Shown here one piece after another: positions 24,849 to 33,936 of a DNA stretch of 64,000 nucleotides; within the stretch, counting starts at the first letter, position 1; each line of letters opens with the position of its first letter. The DNA lies in the NCBI GenBank assembly GCA_958477305.1, contig CAUEFI010000005.1:111398-175397 (forward strand), written 5' to 3'. Below the pieces are notes generated by a model. That model ran no database searches, was not told where the DNA came from, and worked only from the letters and a program-made list of their open reading frames with translations. Source of the DNA: HGM12998 sp900756495 (GTDB lineage: Bacteria; Bacillota; Clostridia; Oscillospirales; Oscillospiraceae). The translations under genes and the position numbers were made by a program.

Positions 24849-26456
24849 ATGGCAGTGAAGTACATTTTTGTCACCGGTGGTGTGGTATCCGGCCTGGGCA
24901 AGGGAATTGCAGCGGCGTCACTGGGACGTCTTCTGAAACAGCGGGGGCTCCATGTGAAGGTTCAGAAGCTGGATCCCTACCTCAATGTGGATCCCGGCAC
25001 GATGAGCCCCTATCAGCACGGAGAGGTCTTCGTCACGGACGACGGAGCGGAGACCGATTTGGATTTGGGGCACTACGAGCGGTTTATCGATGAAAATCTG
25101 ACCGTTCACTCCTCTGTCTCCTCGGGCAAGGTATACTGGAATGTCCTCAACCGGGAGCGGGCGGGGGATTATCTGGGCGGGACGGTTCAGATTATTCCCC
25201 ATATTACCAATGAGATCAAGGCAAATATCTATGCGCTGGACACGCCGGGCACCGACGTGGCCATCGTGGAGATCGGTGGTACAGTGGGCGATATCGAGAG
25301 CCAGCCCTTTCTGGAATCCATCCGCCAGGTGGCCGCCGAGCGGGGGCGTCAGAACGTCATGTTTATCCATGTCTCTCTGATTGTCTCAATCCCGGGCAGC
25401 GGAGAACTGAAGTCCAAACCGACTCAGCACTCGGCCAAGGAGCTGCTGAGCCTGGGCATTCAGCCCGACGTGATCCTCTGCCGGTGCGACGAACCCGTTC
25501 CCGAGGAAATTCTGGAGAAGATCTCCCTCTTCTGCAATATTCCCCGTGAGAGCGCCATTCCCAATCTCACGGCCGATATCCTCTACGATGTGCCCCTGAT
25601 GCTGGAACGGGCCGGGCTGGCTGATGTGGTGGTCCGGCGTCTGGGCCTTATCTGCCATGCCCCGGATCTCACGGAGTGGGCCACCATGGTTCACCGGGCC
25701 CAAAACCCGCGGGGCAGCGTTACCATTGCCCTGGTGGGTAAGTACGTGGGGCTTCATGACGCCTATCTCAGCGTGGCTGAGGCGCTCACCCACGGCGGGA
25801 TTGAAAATGGCGTCAAGGTCTCTATTCGCTGGGTGGACTCGGAGGCGGTCACAGATGAGAACGCGCCTGAACTTTTGGCGGGTGCCGACGGCATACTGGT
25901 TCCCGGCGGCTTTGGCGATCGGGGGATCGAGGGCAAGATCTCGGCCATTCGATATGCCAGGGAGGGAGGCGTTCCCTTCCTGGGCATCTGCCTGGGGATG
26001 CAGATGGCCGTGGTGGAATTTGCCCGGCATGTGGCCGGACTGGAGGGAGCCCATTCCAGTGAGCTGTCCGAACAGACACGGTACCCTGTGATTGACCTGA
26101 TGCCGGATCAGCGGGGCGTCACCACAAAGGGGGGGACTATGCGCCTGGGGGCTTATCCCTGCAACATTGCCGGCGAGGACACCAGGGCCTTCGCAGCCTA
26201 TGGCTCCGCTCAAATCAGCGAACGCCACCGCCACCGCTATGAGTTCAATAACGACTATCGGGAGACACTGGAGGCCAAGGGCCTCCGTCTCACCGGCCTC
26301 TCACCGGACGGCCGGCTGGTAGAGATCGTGGAGCTGCCCTCTCACCCCTGGTTTGTGGGGGTGCAGTTTCATCCCGAGTTCAAATCCAGACCGAATAAGG
26401 CGCATCCCCTGTTTCGGGACTTCATCCAAGCGGCGGCAAAGGGACGGAAAGAATAG
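24849..26456 (+). CDS. pyrG: CTP synthase
   Basis: Makes CTP from UTP, ATP and glutamine. The 535 residues have both domains: the synthetase part starts KYIFVTGGVVSGLGKGI (residues 4-20, the P-loop-like ATP site) with the LDPYLNVDPGTM segment, and the class I glutaminase part has the nucleophile in GICLGMQ (about 380) and the His-Glu pair in FHPEF (about 510). ATG 24849 gives the canonical start; GGGAGGAAT is upstream. The gene is alone between its promoter and a bidirectional terminator. Confidence 0.97.
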   Translation: MAVKYIFVTGGVVSGLGKGIAAASLGRLLKQRGLHVKVQKLDPYLNVDPGTMSPYQHGEVFVTDDGAETDLDLGHYERFIDENLTVHSSVSSGKVYWNVLNRERAGDYLGGTVQIIPHITNEIKANIYALDTPGTDVAIVEIGGTVGDIESQPFLESIRQVAAERGRQNVMFIHVSLIVSIPGSGELKSKPTQHSAKELLSLGIQPDVILCRCDEPVPEEILEKISLFCNIPRESAIPNLTADILYDVPLMLERAGLADVVVRRLGLICHAPDLTEWATMVHRAQNPRGSVTIALVGKYVGLHDAYLSVAEALTHGGIENGVKVSIRWVDSEAVTDENAPELLAGADGILVPGGFGDRGIEGKISAIRYAREGGVPFLGICLGMQMAVVEFARHVAGLEGAHSSELSEQTRYPVIDLMPDQRGVTTKGGTMRLGAYPCNIAGEDTRAFAAYGSAQISERHRHRYEFNNDYRETLEAKGLRLTGLSPDGRLVEIVELPSHPWFVGVQFHPEFKSRPNKAHPLFRDFIQAAAKGRKE

Positions 26457-26459
26457 AGC

Positions 26460-26493
26460 AAAGGCGCATCGGGCAATATCCCGATGCGCCTTT
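26460..26493. terminator. Bidirectional terminator after pyrG
   Basis: A perfect 14-bp stem (26460-26473 with 26480-26493) with A and T runs at the ends. It serves pyrG and the convergent lipoprotein gene. Confidence 0.88.
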
Positions 26494-26511
26494 GTATGTA
26501 TCTTACTGTAT

Positions 26512-27189
26512 CTATGGGTAGTAGATGATAATCTCGTCCAGCTTGGTAAAGTCATCACCCAGCATACTCCAATAGCCGTCATCATCCTGCGTCACCTGGA
26601 TCACCAGGGACTTTTCCTCCATATATCCCATCTCGGGCAGCTTTTCTCTGCACAGGGCCAGGATACATTCGGCCCACAGGGCGTCGCATGCCTGATACGC
26701 TTCCTCAGACAAAGTGCTCAGATCCACATCGCCATACTGGTCGTAGTAGGCCGCCATACCTTCGTCCCAATCTTCATCCACCAGGCTGAAGATATCCAGC
26801 GGTTCCACGACGACCTTGACGCCGAAGGTACTCTCATCAATTTTGGTGGCTGGGTTCACAGTATACTTGGACTGGGCGTAAATATCCTTATAGAGATCGA
26901 TAATATCGGCTTCCAGTTCATCGGTGACGTACTCAATACCAAAATAGTTGGTAAAATACTCAGCCTCTACAGACAGGCCGTCCAGATAGGTTTCTTCGGC
27001 CTCGTTTTCAGTGATATCCACCAGTTCCAGATAGTCGGGGTCGAACTTTCCCAAATAGAGCTCATCCAGGTTGCCCTGGATCAGGTCGGTGGCGCTGTCG
27101 GCCGTAATTCCGCCGCCGCAGGCGGCCAGAGACAGAATTAGAGCCAGGGCTGCCGCGGCAGCCACCGGGCGCTTCAGATGCTTTTTCAT
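26512..27189 (-). CDS. Predicted lipoprotein of unknown function
   Basis: About 225 residues. A basic N-terminus, a hydrophobic stretch and the lipobox LAAC place it on the outer face of the membrane. The mature part is acidic, rich in Asp, Glu and Tyr (for example FGIEYVTDELEADIIDLYKD), without a motif I know. ATG 27189 has AAGGAG upstream. It is the last gene after a dipeptidase and a YheO-type regulator on the same strand, about 50 bases from the dipeptidase stop. Confidence 0.8.
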   Translation of the reverse strand: MKKHLKRPVAAAAALALILSLAACGGGITADSATDLIQGNLDELYLGKFDPDYLELVDITENEAEETYLDGLSVEAEYFTNYFGIEYVTDELEADIIDLYKDIYAQSKYTVNPATKIDESTFGVKVVVEPLDIFSLVDEDWDEGMAAYYDQYGDVDLSTLSEEAYQACDALWAECILALCREKLPEMGYMEEKSLVIQVTQDDDGYWSMLGDDFTKLDEIIIYYP

Positions 27190-27238
27190 CAGGTTATACT
27201 CCTTAGACTGCATATTTTCTCTCGCATGATATTGTATG

Positions 27239-28645
27239 TTAAGCACACAAATCGACAATTACCTGTGCAAAAATTTTGCAGGAGGTGAGCAAATCCTTGA
27301 TGCACAGATGCTCATCTGCCCCGTGCATATTGCCGTTAAAGCCCGGCATTCCGCAGCCGAAGGCGACGCCGCCTGGGATGTCATGGACATAGGTGCCCCC
27401 GCCGATGGCCAGGCATGCCCCTTGATTCCCCGTGTACTGCTCGTAGCATTTGAGAAGGGTTTTGACAAAGGGGGAGTCGGCCGGAGTATGGTGGGGAGGC
27501 TCCATCTCTCCGGAGACGGAAAAGCCGAATTTGCAGAAGGAGGCCTCAGCCGCCTTTCGGCAGTTTTCGTCCGTGGCACATAGGGGAACCCGGCTGTCAA
27601 ACCGGCCCTCCAGGCCGGTCTCGGAGACCTCCAGCAGAGAAAAGGCCAGTGTCAGCGCGCCGGAAATTTCATCGGCCTGAGCAATGCCCAGGGCCTTTCC
27701 GGCGCAGTCACCATGGGGGAACAGTGCGTTCAGCGCTTTCAGCGCGGCCGCCGAGGCGGTCTGCGCCAGGGGAAGGGAACAGAGCAGGGTGAGCAGGGCG
27801 GTGATGGCGTTGTTGCCCTCTTCCGGCAGGGAGGCATGAGCTCCCCGGCCGTCGCAGTGCAGGCGCACGTCTTCCCCCTCCTCGCTGAGGGTGAAGACGG
27901 CGCCGGTTGCATCGGAGACCTTGGCACAGTAGGGCTCCAGACTGGCGATATCCATGCCTGCCACAACGGCGTCGGCCTCGGGAGGGAGAACATTGATACG
28001 GAAGCCGCCCTTCAGCGATTTGACCCTGGGTGTGCGGGCGTCGGCAGGCCAGGACTTTGTGAAGACAGGTTTGTAACTCCCTTTTTCAATGTTGATCACC
28101 GGAAATTCAGCGTCGGGGGAGAAGGTATAGGGCGCAAAGGGCTCCCGGGCATAATAGTAGGCGATATCGGACGAGCCGCTCTCCTCGTCGGTACCCATAA
28201 TGAGCCGGGCGTTATGTTTAAGGGGGATTCCCAGATCCCTGACCGCCTTCATGGCGAAAAGAGCGGCCATTAAGGGGCCTTTGTCGTCGTCGGTGCCTCT
28301 TCCGTAGAGCATACCGTCCACAACCTTCGGAATATAGGGATCGGTGACCGTCCAGCCGGTGCCCTCGCCTACCACATCCAAATGCCCCAGAATATGAACC
28401 AGGGTCTCCTGATCGTTTAGGTCGGCCGTGCCTACATAGTTCTCATAGTTTCGGGTGCCAAAGCCCAGCTCTCCGGCCAGAGTCAAAGCCTCAGCCAGTG
28501 CCTCGGCAGGACCGGCGCCAAAGGGCTTTCCGGGCTGCGCCGGCTCCCTGACGCTGCGAATGCGCACCAGACGGGAGACTGCCTCTACCAGTGCGGCCTC
28601 TGCCGACGGGTCGTCAAAATAGGCGTTGATCTGTTCCTCATACAT
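27239..28645 (-). CDS. M20-family dipeptidase (PepV/Sapep type)
   Basis: A 468-residue di-zinc peptidase of the cytoplasm. Ligand motifs in order: HILGHLDVV (about 85-93), GRGTDDDKGP (about 115) with the bridging Asp, DEESGSSD (about 150) with the catalytic Glu pair, SPDAEFPV (about 172) and the final MHGADEHL (about 450). The inserted lid domain between gives PepV its preference for short peptides. It lies 30 bases downstream of the YheO-type regulator, so the two form one unit for peptide or amino-acid use. Confidence 0.92.
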   Translation of the reverse strand: MYEEQINAYFDDPSAEAALVEAVSRLVRIRSVREPAQPGKPFGAGPAEALAEALTLAGELGFGTRNYENYVGTADLNDQETLVHILGHLDVVGEGTGWTVTDPYIPKVVDGMLYGRGTDDDKGPLMAALFAMKAVRDLGIPLKHNARLIMGTDEESGSSDIAYYYAREPFAPYTFSPDAEFPVINIEKGSYKPVFTKSWPADARTPRVKSLKGGFRINVLPPEADAVVAGMDIASLEPYCAKVSDATGAVFTLSEEGEDVRLHCDGRGAHASLPEEGNNAITALLTLLCSLPLAQTASAAALKALNALFPHGDCAGKALGIAQADEISGALTLAFSLLEVSETGLEGRFDSRVPLCATDENCRKAAEASFCKFGFSVSGEMEPPHHTPADSPFVKTLLKCYEQYTGNQGACLAIGGGTYVHDIPGGVAFGCGMPGFNGNMHGADEHLCIKDLLTSCKIFAQVIVDLCA

Positions 28646-28675
28646 AAGGAATTTCCTCCTCTAAGATACGACATA

Positions 28676-29314
28676 TTATGAATGTTCCGGATCCCCGCCG
28701 GACAGCTCTCCCAGGTATTTGTAGACCGTGTAGCGGGAGACCTGAAGCCGCCGGGCTACAAAGGGAACTGATTTCCGGTAAGAGAACGCATTTTTCTGAT
28801 CCAGCAGTGCAATGATCTTCATCCGGTCGCGTTTGTTCAATGCCCCCACCGGCTTTCCTACAGCTGAGAGGCATTCATCCAGAAGTTCGGAGAGCTGGGC
28901 ATCTCCGCCCTGCCACATGGCGCTGCGGAGATCGGCCTCGGCGCTCATCAGATCCACAAGGGTGCGGTTGGCATAGACCAGGGCGGTGTAGTCGAAATTG
29001 ATGCCCAGAGCCAGGTTATAGTTTTCACCGATAAGGTGGAATGTACTGCTCTTAATCTGCTGGCCGGAAGGCGTTGTTGCATACAGATTGACAAAGTCTG
29101 TGATCAGTGCGGCATCGTCCAGTTCCCGGGCAGTGCCGAGGATATCCATCGTTGAGCCTACCGTCCGGCCGGATACATGGCCGTTATAGATGGAGAGAAT
29201 GGGGTGTCTCGGATCCCCCATATCATGGACCAGGGTTTCACAGGAGGAGCCAAACATCTCTGCAATTCCCTTGGCAGTGCGGTCCAGAAATTCAAAAGCC
29301 TCTTCGCGGTTCAA
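28676..29314 (-). CDS. YheO-like PAS/HTH transcriptional regulator
   Basis: A 212-residue regulator: an N-terminal PAS-like YheO domain (GSSCETLVHDMGDP, residues about 23-36; GENYNLALGINFDYT, about 100-114) and a C-terminal helix-turn-helix (FVARRLQVSRYTVYKYLGEL, about 184-203). E. coli relatives respond to amino-acid metabolites such as D-amino acids or cysteine. The TTG start at 29314 follows a G-rich site. It heads the dipeptidase unit and is divergent from the NiaR-like gene. Confidence 0.88.
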   Translation of the reverse strand: MNREEAFEFLDRTAKGIAEMFGSSCETLVHDMGDPRHPILSIYNGHVSGRTVGSTMDILGTARELDDAALITDFVNLYATTPSGQQIKSSTFHLIGENYNLALGINFDYTALVYANRTLVDLMSAEADLRSAMWQGGDAQLSELLDECLSAVGKPVGALNKRDRMKIIALLDQKNAFSYRKSVPFVARRLQVSRYTVYKYLGELSGGDPEHS

Positions 29315-29356
29315 CCCCCAAGGCCCCCCTCTCTGTAAAACCGATATAGCAAATAT

Positions 29357-29385
29357 ATTTTACCCTGCATAGGCGGAAAATGCAA
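29357..29385 (-). promoter_or_regulatory. Promoter of the YheO-like regulator unit
   Basis: On the minus strand TTGCAT (29380-29385), 17 bases, TAAAAT (29357-29362). Confidence 0.6.
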
Positions 29386-29395
29386 CCTGTTTGCA
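29381..29395. promoter_or_regulatory. Palindrome shared by two divergent -35 elements
   Basis: TGCAA-N5-TTGCA covers the -35 hexamers of both divergent promoters (29380-29385 minus and 29391-29396 plus). One bound dimer could shut off both genes. Confidence 0.4.
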
Positions 29396-29419
29396 CCGGG
29401 AGAAAAACCGTGATATACT
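29391..29419 (+). promoter_or_regulatory. Promoter of the NiaR-like gene
   Basis: TTGCAC (29391-29396), 17 bases, TATACT (29414-29419), 25 bases before the start. Confidence 0.6.
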
Positions 29420-29444
29420 CAGGAATCAGGAGGAGGAGAGACTT

Positions 29445-29969
29445 ATGGAGTTGCTCAACGCGGCCCAGCGGCGTGCGGCTGTCGTCCGGGTGTTGGAGGA
29501 AGCTGGAGGACCGGTCAGCGCTGCGGCCTTGGCCAAGCGTTTTTCCGTGAGCCGGCAGATCATCGTAGGGGACGTAGCGCTGCTCAGAGCCGCTGGTATG
29601 GATATCTCAGCCACGCCCAGAGGATATGTGGCCGGAACGGCCGCAGGAGGCGGCGTATTCCGGCAGGTGGCCTGTATCCACCCGCCGGAGGGGATGGAAC
29701 AGGAGCTCACCGCTGTTGTAGATGCTGGCGGCGAGGTGGTGGATGTGGTGGTGGAGCACCCGGTCTATGGGCAGCTCACAGGTGCGCTGTCCGTCCGCTC
29801 CCGGTACGATGTGGCACAATTCCTGCGCCAGGTGGCGGAACATGGGGCGAAGCCGCTCGCTGATTTGACCGGAGGAATTCACCTGCACACCATCCGCTGT
29901 CCTGATGAGACGGTGATGGAACGTGTGCTGGCGGCGTTAAATAAGACGGGATTTCTGCTGCATATGTAG
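29445..29969 (+). CDS. NiaR-type (3H domain) transcriptional repressor
   Basis: About 174 residues: an HTH_11 domain (RRAAVVRVLEEAGGPVSAAALAKRF...SRQIIVGDVALLR) and a 3H ligand domain, named for three conserved histidines seen here in CIHPPEG, VEHPVYG and GGIHLHTI. NiaR represses NAD-salvage and niacin-uptake genes when nicotinate is high. ATG 29445 follows AGGAGGAGAG. No niacin transporter gene is adjacent; the next gene is an NhaC-type antiporter with its own promoter. nadE lies in the same window but is far away. Confidence 0.88.
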   Translation: MELLNAAQRRAAVVRVLEEAGGPVSAAALAKRFSVSRQIIVGDVALLRAAGMDISATPRGYVAGTAAGGGVFRQVACIHPPEGMEQELTAVVDAGGEVVDVVVEHPVYGQLTGALSVRSRYDVAQFLRQVAEHGAKPLADLTGGIHLHTIRCPDETVMERVLAALNKTGFLLHM

Positions 29970-30020
29970 AATTGGAACGAGTGCATCTGATTATTTTGTG
30001 GATAAAATGCACAGTAATGC

Positions 30021-30049
30021 TTGCGATTTGTATGATAATATAGTATAGT
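30021..30049 (+). promoter_or_regulatory. Probable promoter of the NhaC-type gene
   Basis: TTGCGA (30021-30026), 17 bases, TATAGT (30044-30049). Confidence 0.55.
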
Positions 30050-30105
30050 TAAAATGAAGTAGTGTGTGGGAAGAATGGGTTTAACAGAAAGGGAGGATTC
30101 CGCTT

Positions 30106-31734
30106 ATGAAATTAAGTAAGGCACAACGGATCGCAATTCCCATTTTTGCGGTGGTGGTCATTATCATTATTGCAGTGGCCACTGCTACAACGGCAGACCT
30201 TGAGACAGGTGTATATGGCACAGTCTGGGCCCTGATGCCGCCTATCATTGCCATTGGCTTGGCATTGATTACCAAAGAAGTTTATATCTCACTCTTTGTG
30301 GGCATCGCCGCCGGAGCTTTCCTGTCGGTAGGCGGCTTCGGCCATCCCGTAGCTGCGGTGGAGACGATTTTTGGTACCATCGTGGAGAAGCTGGGAGATT
30401 CTTGGAATATTGGCATTCTGATTTTCCTGGTCATCTTAGGCATCATTGTTATCCTGATGAATAAGGCGGGCGGCTCCAAGGCCTACGGCGACTGGGCCAA
30501 AAGAGCCATCAAGACCCGCCGCGGCGCTCAGCTGTCCACATTTATTCTCGGTGCGATTATTTTTGTAGACGACTATTTTAACTGCCTCACCGTGGGCTCG
30601 GTGATGCGCCCCGTCACGGATGGACATAAGATCTCAAGGGCTAAGCTGGCCTATCTGATTGACGCGACAGCCGCTCCGGTATGTATCATCGCCCCGATCA
30701 GCTCATGGGCTGCGGCGGTCTCCGGTATGGTGGAGGGCGCTAACGGCCTGGTGCTTTTTATCCGCGCGATACCGTACAACTACTATGCCCTGCTTACCCT
30801 CCTGATGATCATTGTAATCTCTATTTTGAACATTGATTTTGGATTGATGAAGACCCATGAGGATAACGCTCAATACCGGGGTGATCTGTATACTACCCCG
30901 GATCGGCCTTACGCCGGCGTGGATGATCAGCCGGTCTCCAGCCGGGGCAAGGTAGCGGATCTGATTCTCCCTGTTATTGTACTGATTGCCTGCTGTATCA
31001 TCGGTCTGATGTACACGGGCGGGTTCTTTGGCGGCGGTGTGAGCATTGTGGATGCGTTTGCAAACTCCGACGCTTCCGTGGGCCTGATGCTGGGCTCCTT
31101 CGTGGCCATCCTGTTTGCTTTCGTTTATTTCCTGGGGCGCCGGGTGCTCTCTTTCCGGCAGTTTGCCGATTCGATGCCGGAAGGCTTCAAGGCTATGGTA
31201 CCTGCAATTCTAATTCTTACCTTTGCTTGGAGCATCAGTGGTATTACGGGAAACCTGGGCGCCGCCGAGTTCGTGGCTAACGCCGTGCACGGCAGTGCCG
31301 CCGGTTTCCAGAAGTTTTTGCCCGCCATTATTTTCCTTATCGCCTGCGGCTTGGCATTTGCTACCGGTACCTCCTGGGGAACGTTCGGCATTCTGATCCC
31401 CATCGTGGTAGAGGTGTTCCCCAATGACAGTGAAATCCTGATCATTGCCATTGCCGCCTGCCTGGGCGGGGCTGTGATGGGCGATCACATCTCCCCCATT
31501 TCCGATACCACGATTATGGCGTCCACCGGAGCACAGTGCAACCACATCAACCATGTTGCTACCCAGATACCCTATGCGCTAACAGTGACAGTGGTGGCCT
31601 TTGTCTCGTATATCCTGGCCGGCTTTATTCAGAACGTAGTGATTAATCTGATTATCGCCATTGTTCTGATGGTCGCAGTTTTGTTAGTCATTGGTAGACT
31701 GACAAAGTCTAAGACGCCGGCTGGGATAAAATAA
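30106..31734 (+). CDS. NhaC-family Na+/H+ antiporter-like transporter
   Basis: A 542-residue membrane protein with about 12 hydrophobic segments. NhaC/Na_H_antiporter features: FVDDYFNCLTVGSVMRPVTD (about 146-165), ATAAPVCIIAPISSWAAAV (about 188) and GDHISPISDTTIMASTGA (about 462-479). Members exchange Na+ for H+, malate for lactate, or move amino acids, so the true substrate is open. It has its own promoter and terminator. Confidence 0.88.
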   Translation: MKLSKAQRIAIPIFAVVVIIIIAVATATTADLETGVYGTVWALMPPIIAIGLALITKEVYISLFVGIAAGAFLSVGGFGHPVAAVETIFGTIVEKLGDSWNIGILIFLVILGIIVILMNKAGGSKAYGDWAKRAIKTRRGAQLSTFILGAIIFVDDYFNCLTVGSVMRPVTDGHKISRAKLAYLIDATAAPVCIIAPISSWAAAVSGMVEGANGLVLFIRAIPYNYYALLTLLMIIVISILNIDFGLMKTHEDNAQYRGDLYTTPDRPYAGVDDQPVSSRGKVADLILPVIVLIACCIIGLMYTGGFFGGGVSIVDAFANSDASVGLMLGSFVAILFAFVYFLGRRVLSFRQFADSMPEGFKAMVPAILILTFAWSISGITGNLGAAEFVANAVHGSAAGFQKFLPAIIFLIACGLAFATGTSWGTFGILIPIVVEVFPNDSEILIIAIAACLGGAVMGDHISPISDTTIMASTGAQCNHINHVATQIPYALTVTVVAFVSYILAGFIQNVVINLIIAIVLMVAVLLVIGRLTKSKTPAGIK

Positions 31735-31798
31735 ATGGCAATCAATATGTCTCCATAATGACAAACGGGATCCCTCGGTAAAATAATAATTGGAATCC

Positions 31799-31837
31799 AA
31801 AAGCGCCCGGTTCAGAGCCGTCTGAACCGGGCGCTTT
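31799..31837. terminator. Bidirectional terminator
   Basis: A perfect 17-bp stem AAAGCGCCCGGTTCAGA with its complement, between the NhaC gene and the convergent membrane protein gene. Confidence 0.85.
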
Positions 31838-31855
31838 CCTGTTACCCACAGTGTT

Positions 31856-32509
31856 TTACGACTGCTGGTCCTTTGCGGGGGACGGAACATGTTCCGTATA
31901 TTTGATTTTGCGCTCTTTCCTTCCAACAGAGGCTGTGAATCCCCCTGCTGCGGCGAACATGGCAACACGAAGGATCTCCAGAGCTGTTAGGCGCTCTTGC
32001 TGGATGGCCAACAAAATCAGGGAGACGGCAATATAGACGGCAGATAATACGGCGGCAGGCATAGCCACGCGGGCGAGGACTCTGACGCCGTCATTGTACT
32101 CATGCAGCTTCAAATCCTGCGACGCAGGCAGAAAGGCGCCCAATGCGAACAACATGCGGATGAAAAGGGCTATGGGAAGCCAGGCAAGTGCAAAGATCAG
32201 CACATGATAATTGCTTGCCGTCGGTAGGCAGAGGGCACCCAGGGCGAGAAGCAGTGCTGCGAACAGGAAGCAGGCGTATTGAATTTTGAGCCGGCGCTGC
32301 TGAATAGTGGTCAGCTCCTGGCGGTACAACGCGCCGGTATAGATGCGTACAGAAACGGCTTCTCCGTCGGGCCCCAGGACAGTTTCAACCGAATAGCCAT
32401 CAAAATGTTTTTCATAGCTCCGCTTCCGCAGGCGCTGCTTTTTTTCGGGCTCGCGGTCCGAGTCTGTACTCCTGCCGTAGGCATCTGTATAACTCCTTTT
32501 TTGTTTCAA
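31856..32509 (-). CDS. Membrane protein of unknown function
   Basis: A 217-residue protein. The first 75 residues are highly charged and cytoplasmic, followed by about four hydrophobic helices in pairs (about 78-120 and 145-195) and a basic C-terminal tail. There is no signature I recognise. It starts 25 bases after the RpiR regulator stop on the same strand, so it is probably co-transcribed with it. Confidence 0.72.
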   Translation of the reverse strand: MKQKRSYTDAYGRSTDSDREPEKKQRLRKRSYEKHFDGYSVETVLGPDGEAVSVRIYTGALYRQELTTIQQRRLKIQYACFLFAALLLALGALCLPTASNYHVLIFALAWLPIALFIRMLFALGAFLPASQDLKLHEYNDGVRVLARVAMPAAVLSAVYIAVSLILLAIQQERLTALEILRVAMFAAAGGFTASVGRKERKIKYTEHVPSPAKDQQS

Positions 32510-32533
32510 TGTCCTTCCTCCTCATCGACATCG

Positions 32534-33382
32534 TCATATAACAAACTGTCCCATATCTGTAAAGCTTTTCTCAATCTTTTCAAGACTTTGCAGGGCGGTT
32601 TCCCGATCATAATTAATGACAAGGGAAATAATAATTTCAGCCAGAAGCATTGAGGATAGTTGGGAATTGTGGAAGTCGTTGCTGTGGTAAGAGACATAGA
32701 AGGATACGTCACTGAGAGCAGCAAAAGGGGATTTGGGGGAATCGTTTATAGTGATGAGCCTGACCCCCATATTGTGTAATTGCTCTGCTACGGATAGGAG
32801 CCGGGCGCTGTAGCGAGGAAGAGCGAATATAATCGCTACATCCTGTTCTGTGGCGCGCAGCGTGCTGTCTGCCAGACGATCATCGTCCGGGATCATATCC
32901 GCATTTTTAAAAACACGGTTTAAGTGGTGTCCAAGATAATATGCTACGGAACGGCTGCCCCTGGAACCGAACGTATAAATATGTTTGGCTTGCGCAATAA
33001 GCTCTACTGCCTCAATGGTAGAGGAGATAAAAGCTCTGTTAAATGTGCTGCGCAGATTATTGAGTTGGGTTTCATAAATTTTTGTGATCAACACGCCGCT
33101 GTCTGAAGCGGGAATAAAATTCAGCTCCATACGCTTGACCGGATCGGACGTAGTCTGTATATACGCCTGGATCTCAGATTGAAGTTCAGGGAAGCCATCG
33201 GAGAATTGCTTCGCAAACCGGACAATGGATGCCGGACTGACACCGGCACGGGCAGCAAAGTCGTGGACTGTGGAAAAAGCTACAAACAGCGGATCGCGCA
33301 GGATGACTAAGGCAATAAGTTGCTGCTTTTTTGTCATCTTGGGAATACGGTCCTCAATTCTATGCAATATTTCACTGGCCAT
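32534..33382 (-). CDS. RpiR/MurR-family transcriptional regulator
   Basis: About 282 residues: an N-terminal RpiR helix-turn-helix (DRIPKMTKKQQLIALVIL, ARAGVSPASIVRFAKQF) and a C-terminal SIS sugar-phosphate-binding domain (HIYTFGSRGSRSVAYYLGHHL, FALPRYSARLLSVAEQLHNMG). ATG 33382 is preceded by CAGGAG. It faces the long metabolic cluster that begins at 33937 across a 550-base gap with dyads, so it may regulate that cluster, although SIS domains usually sense phosphosugars. Confidence 0.9.
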   Translation of the reverse strand: MASEILHRIEDRIPKMTKKQQLIALVILRDPLFVAFSTVHDFAARAGVSPASIVRFAKQFSDGFPELQSEIQAYIQTTSDPVKRMELNFIPASDSGVLITKIYETQLNNLRSTFNRAFISSTIEAVELIAQAKHIYTFGSRGSRSVAYYLGHHLNRVFKNADMIPDDDRLADSTLRATEQDVAIIFALPRYSARLLSVAEQLHNMGVRLITINDSPKSPFAALSDVSFYVSYHSNDFHNSQLSSMLLAEIIISLVINYDRETALQSLEKIEKSFTDMGQFVI

Positions 33383-33425
33383 AAACATTCTCCTGTCTGG
33401 TATTTTGGGAGCATAGATCCAACTA

Positions 33426-33439
33426 TTGCAAAATTGCAA
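33426..33439. promoter_or_regulatory. Dyad downstream of the RpiR promoter
   Basis: TTGCAAAATTGCAA, a 14-base sequence with two palindromic TTGCAA units, lies just downstream of the predicted start of the RpiR transcript. It is a likely autoregulatory site. Confidence 0.4.
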
Positions 33440-33443
33440 CAAA

Positions 33444-33472
33444 ATTATAACATTGTGAAATAAAATTTTCAA
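33444..33472 (-). promoter_or_regulatory. Sigma-A promoter of the RpiR gene
   Basis: On the minus strand TTGAAA (33467-33472), 17 bases, TATAAT (33444-33449). Confidence 0.7.
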
Positions 33473-33687
33473 GGCAGAGATGCAAAGCTGTGCGCTTTGG
33501 TCCGCATAGCAGTCCCGGTCGTGACACGAAACGGCGGCTGCAGCCACCATTTTGCTGTTTGCGGAGAATAGAAACAGCGGTTACGGCTGATTGGTTGCTT
33601 TGATGGTGCAGCGGTTTCAGCAGAAAGTTTTCATCATACTCATATATTTGTATATTGCGCCTGCTGGTTATATTGATCGCTTCAGCA

Positions 33688-33731
33688 CATGTACCCCCTC
33701 CGAACGATGTTGGAGGGGGTACATGCCTTTT
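33688..33731 (+). terminator. Strong terminator-like hairpin with no upstream gene
   Basis: A perfect 14-bp stem (33688-33701 with 33712-33725) with a CCTTTTTG tail on the plus strand. No plus-strand gene precedes it. Confidence 0.75.
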
Positions 33732-33855
33732 TGAATTCCGTATAGTAGAGCAGCCCAGTCAGTGAACCTGCGGGCTTTATTTGGTGCAATTGTACATTCA
33801 AATGGATTCGCTTTGTTGATTCAGACAAAATTATTGCTTTCTGCTGTAAAAAATA

Positions 33856-33885
33856 TTGACATGTTCATATGTCATTTGCTAAGAT
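33856..33885 (+). promoter_or_regulatory. Promoter of the metabolic cluster
   Basis: TTGACA (33856-33861), 18 bases, TAAGAT (33880-33885), about 50 bases before the first gene. Confidence 0.6.
33857..33874. promoter_or_regulatory. Operator candidate over the cluster -35
   Basis: A perfect dyad TGACAT-N6-ATGTCA overlaps the -35 hexamer and the spacer, a blocking position for a repressor. Confidence 0.45.
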
Positions 33886-33936
33886 TATACCACAAATGAA
33901 AAAAATATTTCAAATAAGAAAGGATATGAAATTTTA

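Larger units (their letters stand above)
33473..33936. other. Divergent intergenic region of about 460 bases
   Basis: This gap separates the RpiR gene from the metabolic cluster. It holds the hairpin at 33688-33731 and the cluster promoter and dyad near 33856. Between 33473 and 33687 I see no credible coding frame; a short untranslated RNA ending at the hairpin is possible but unproven. Confidence 0.5.
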
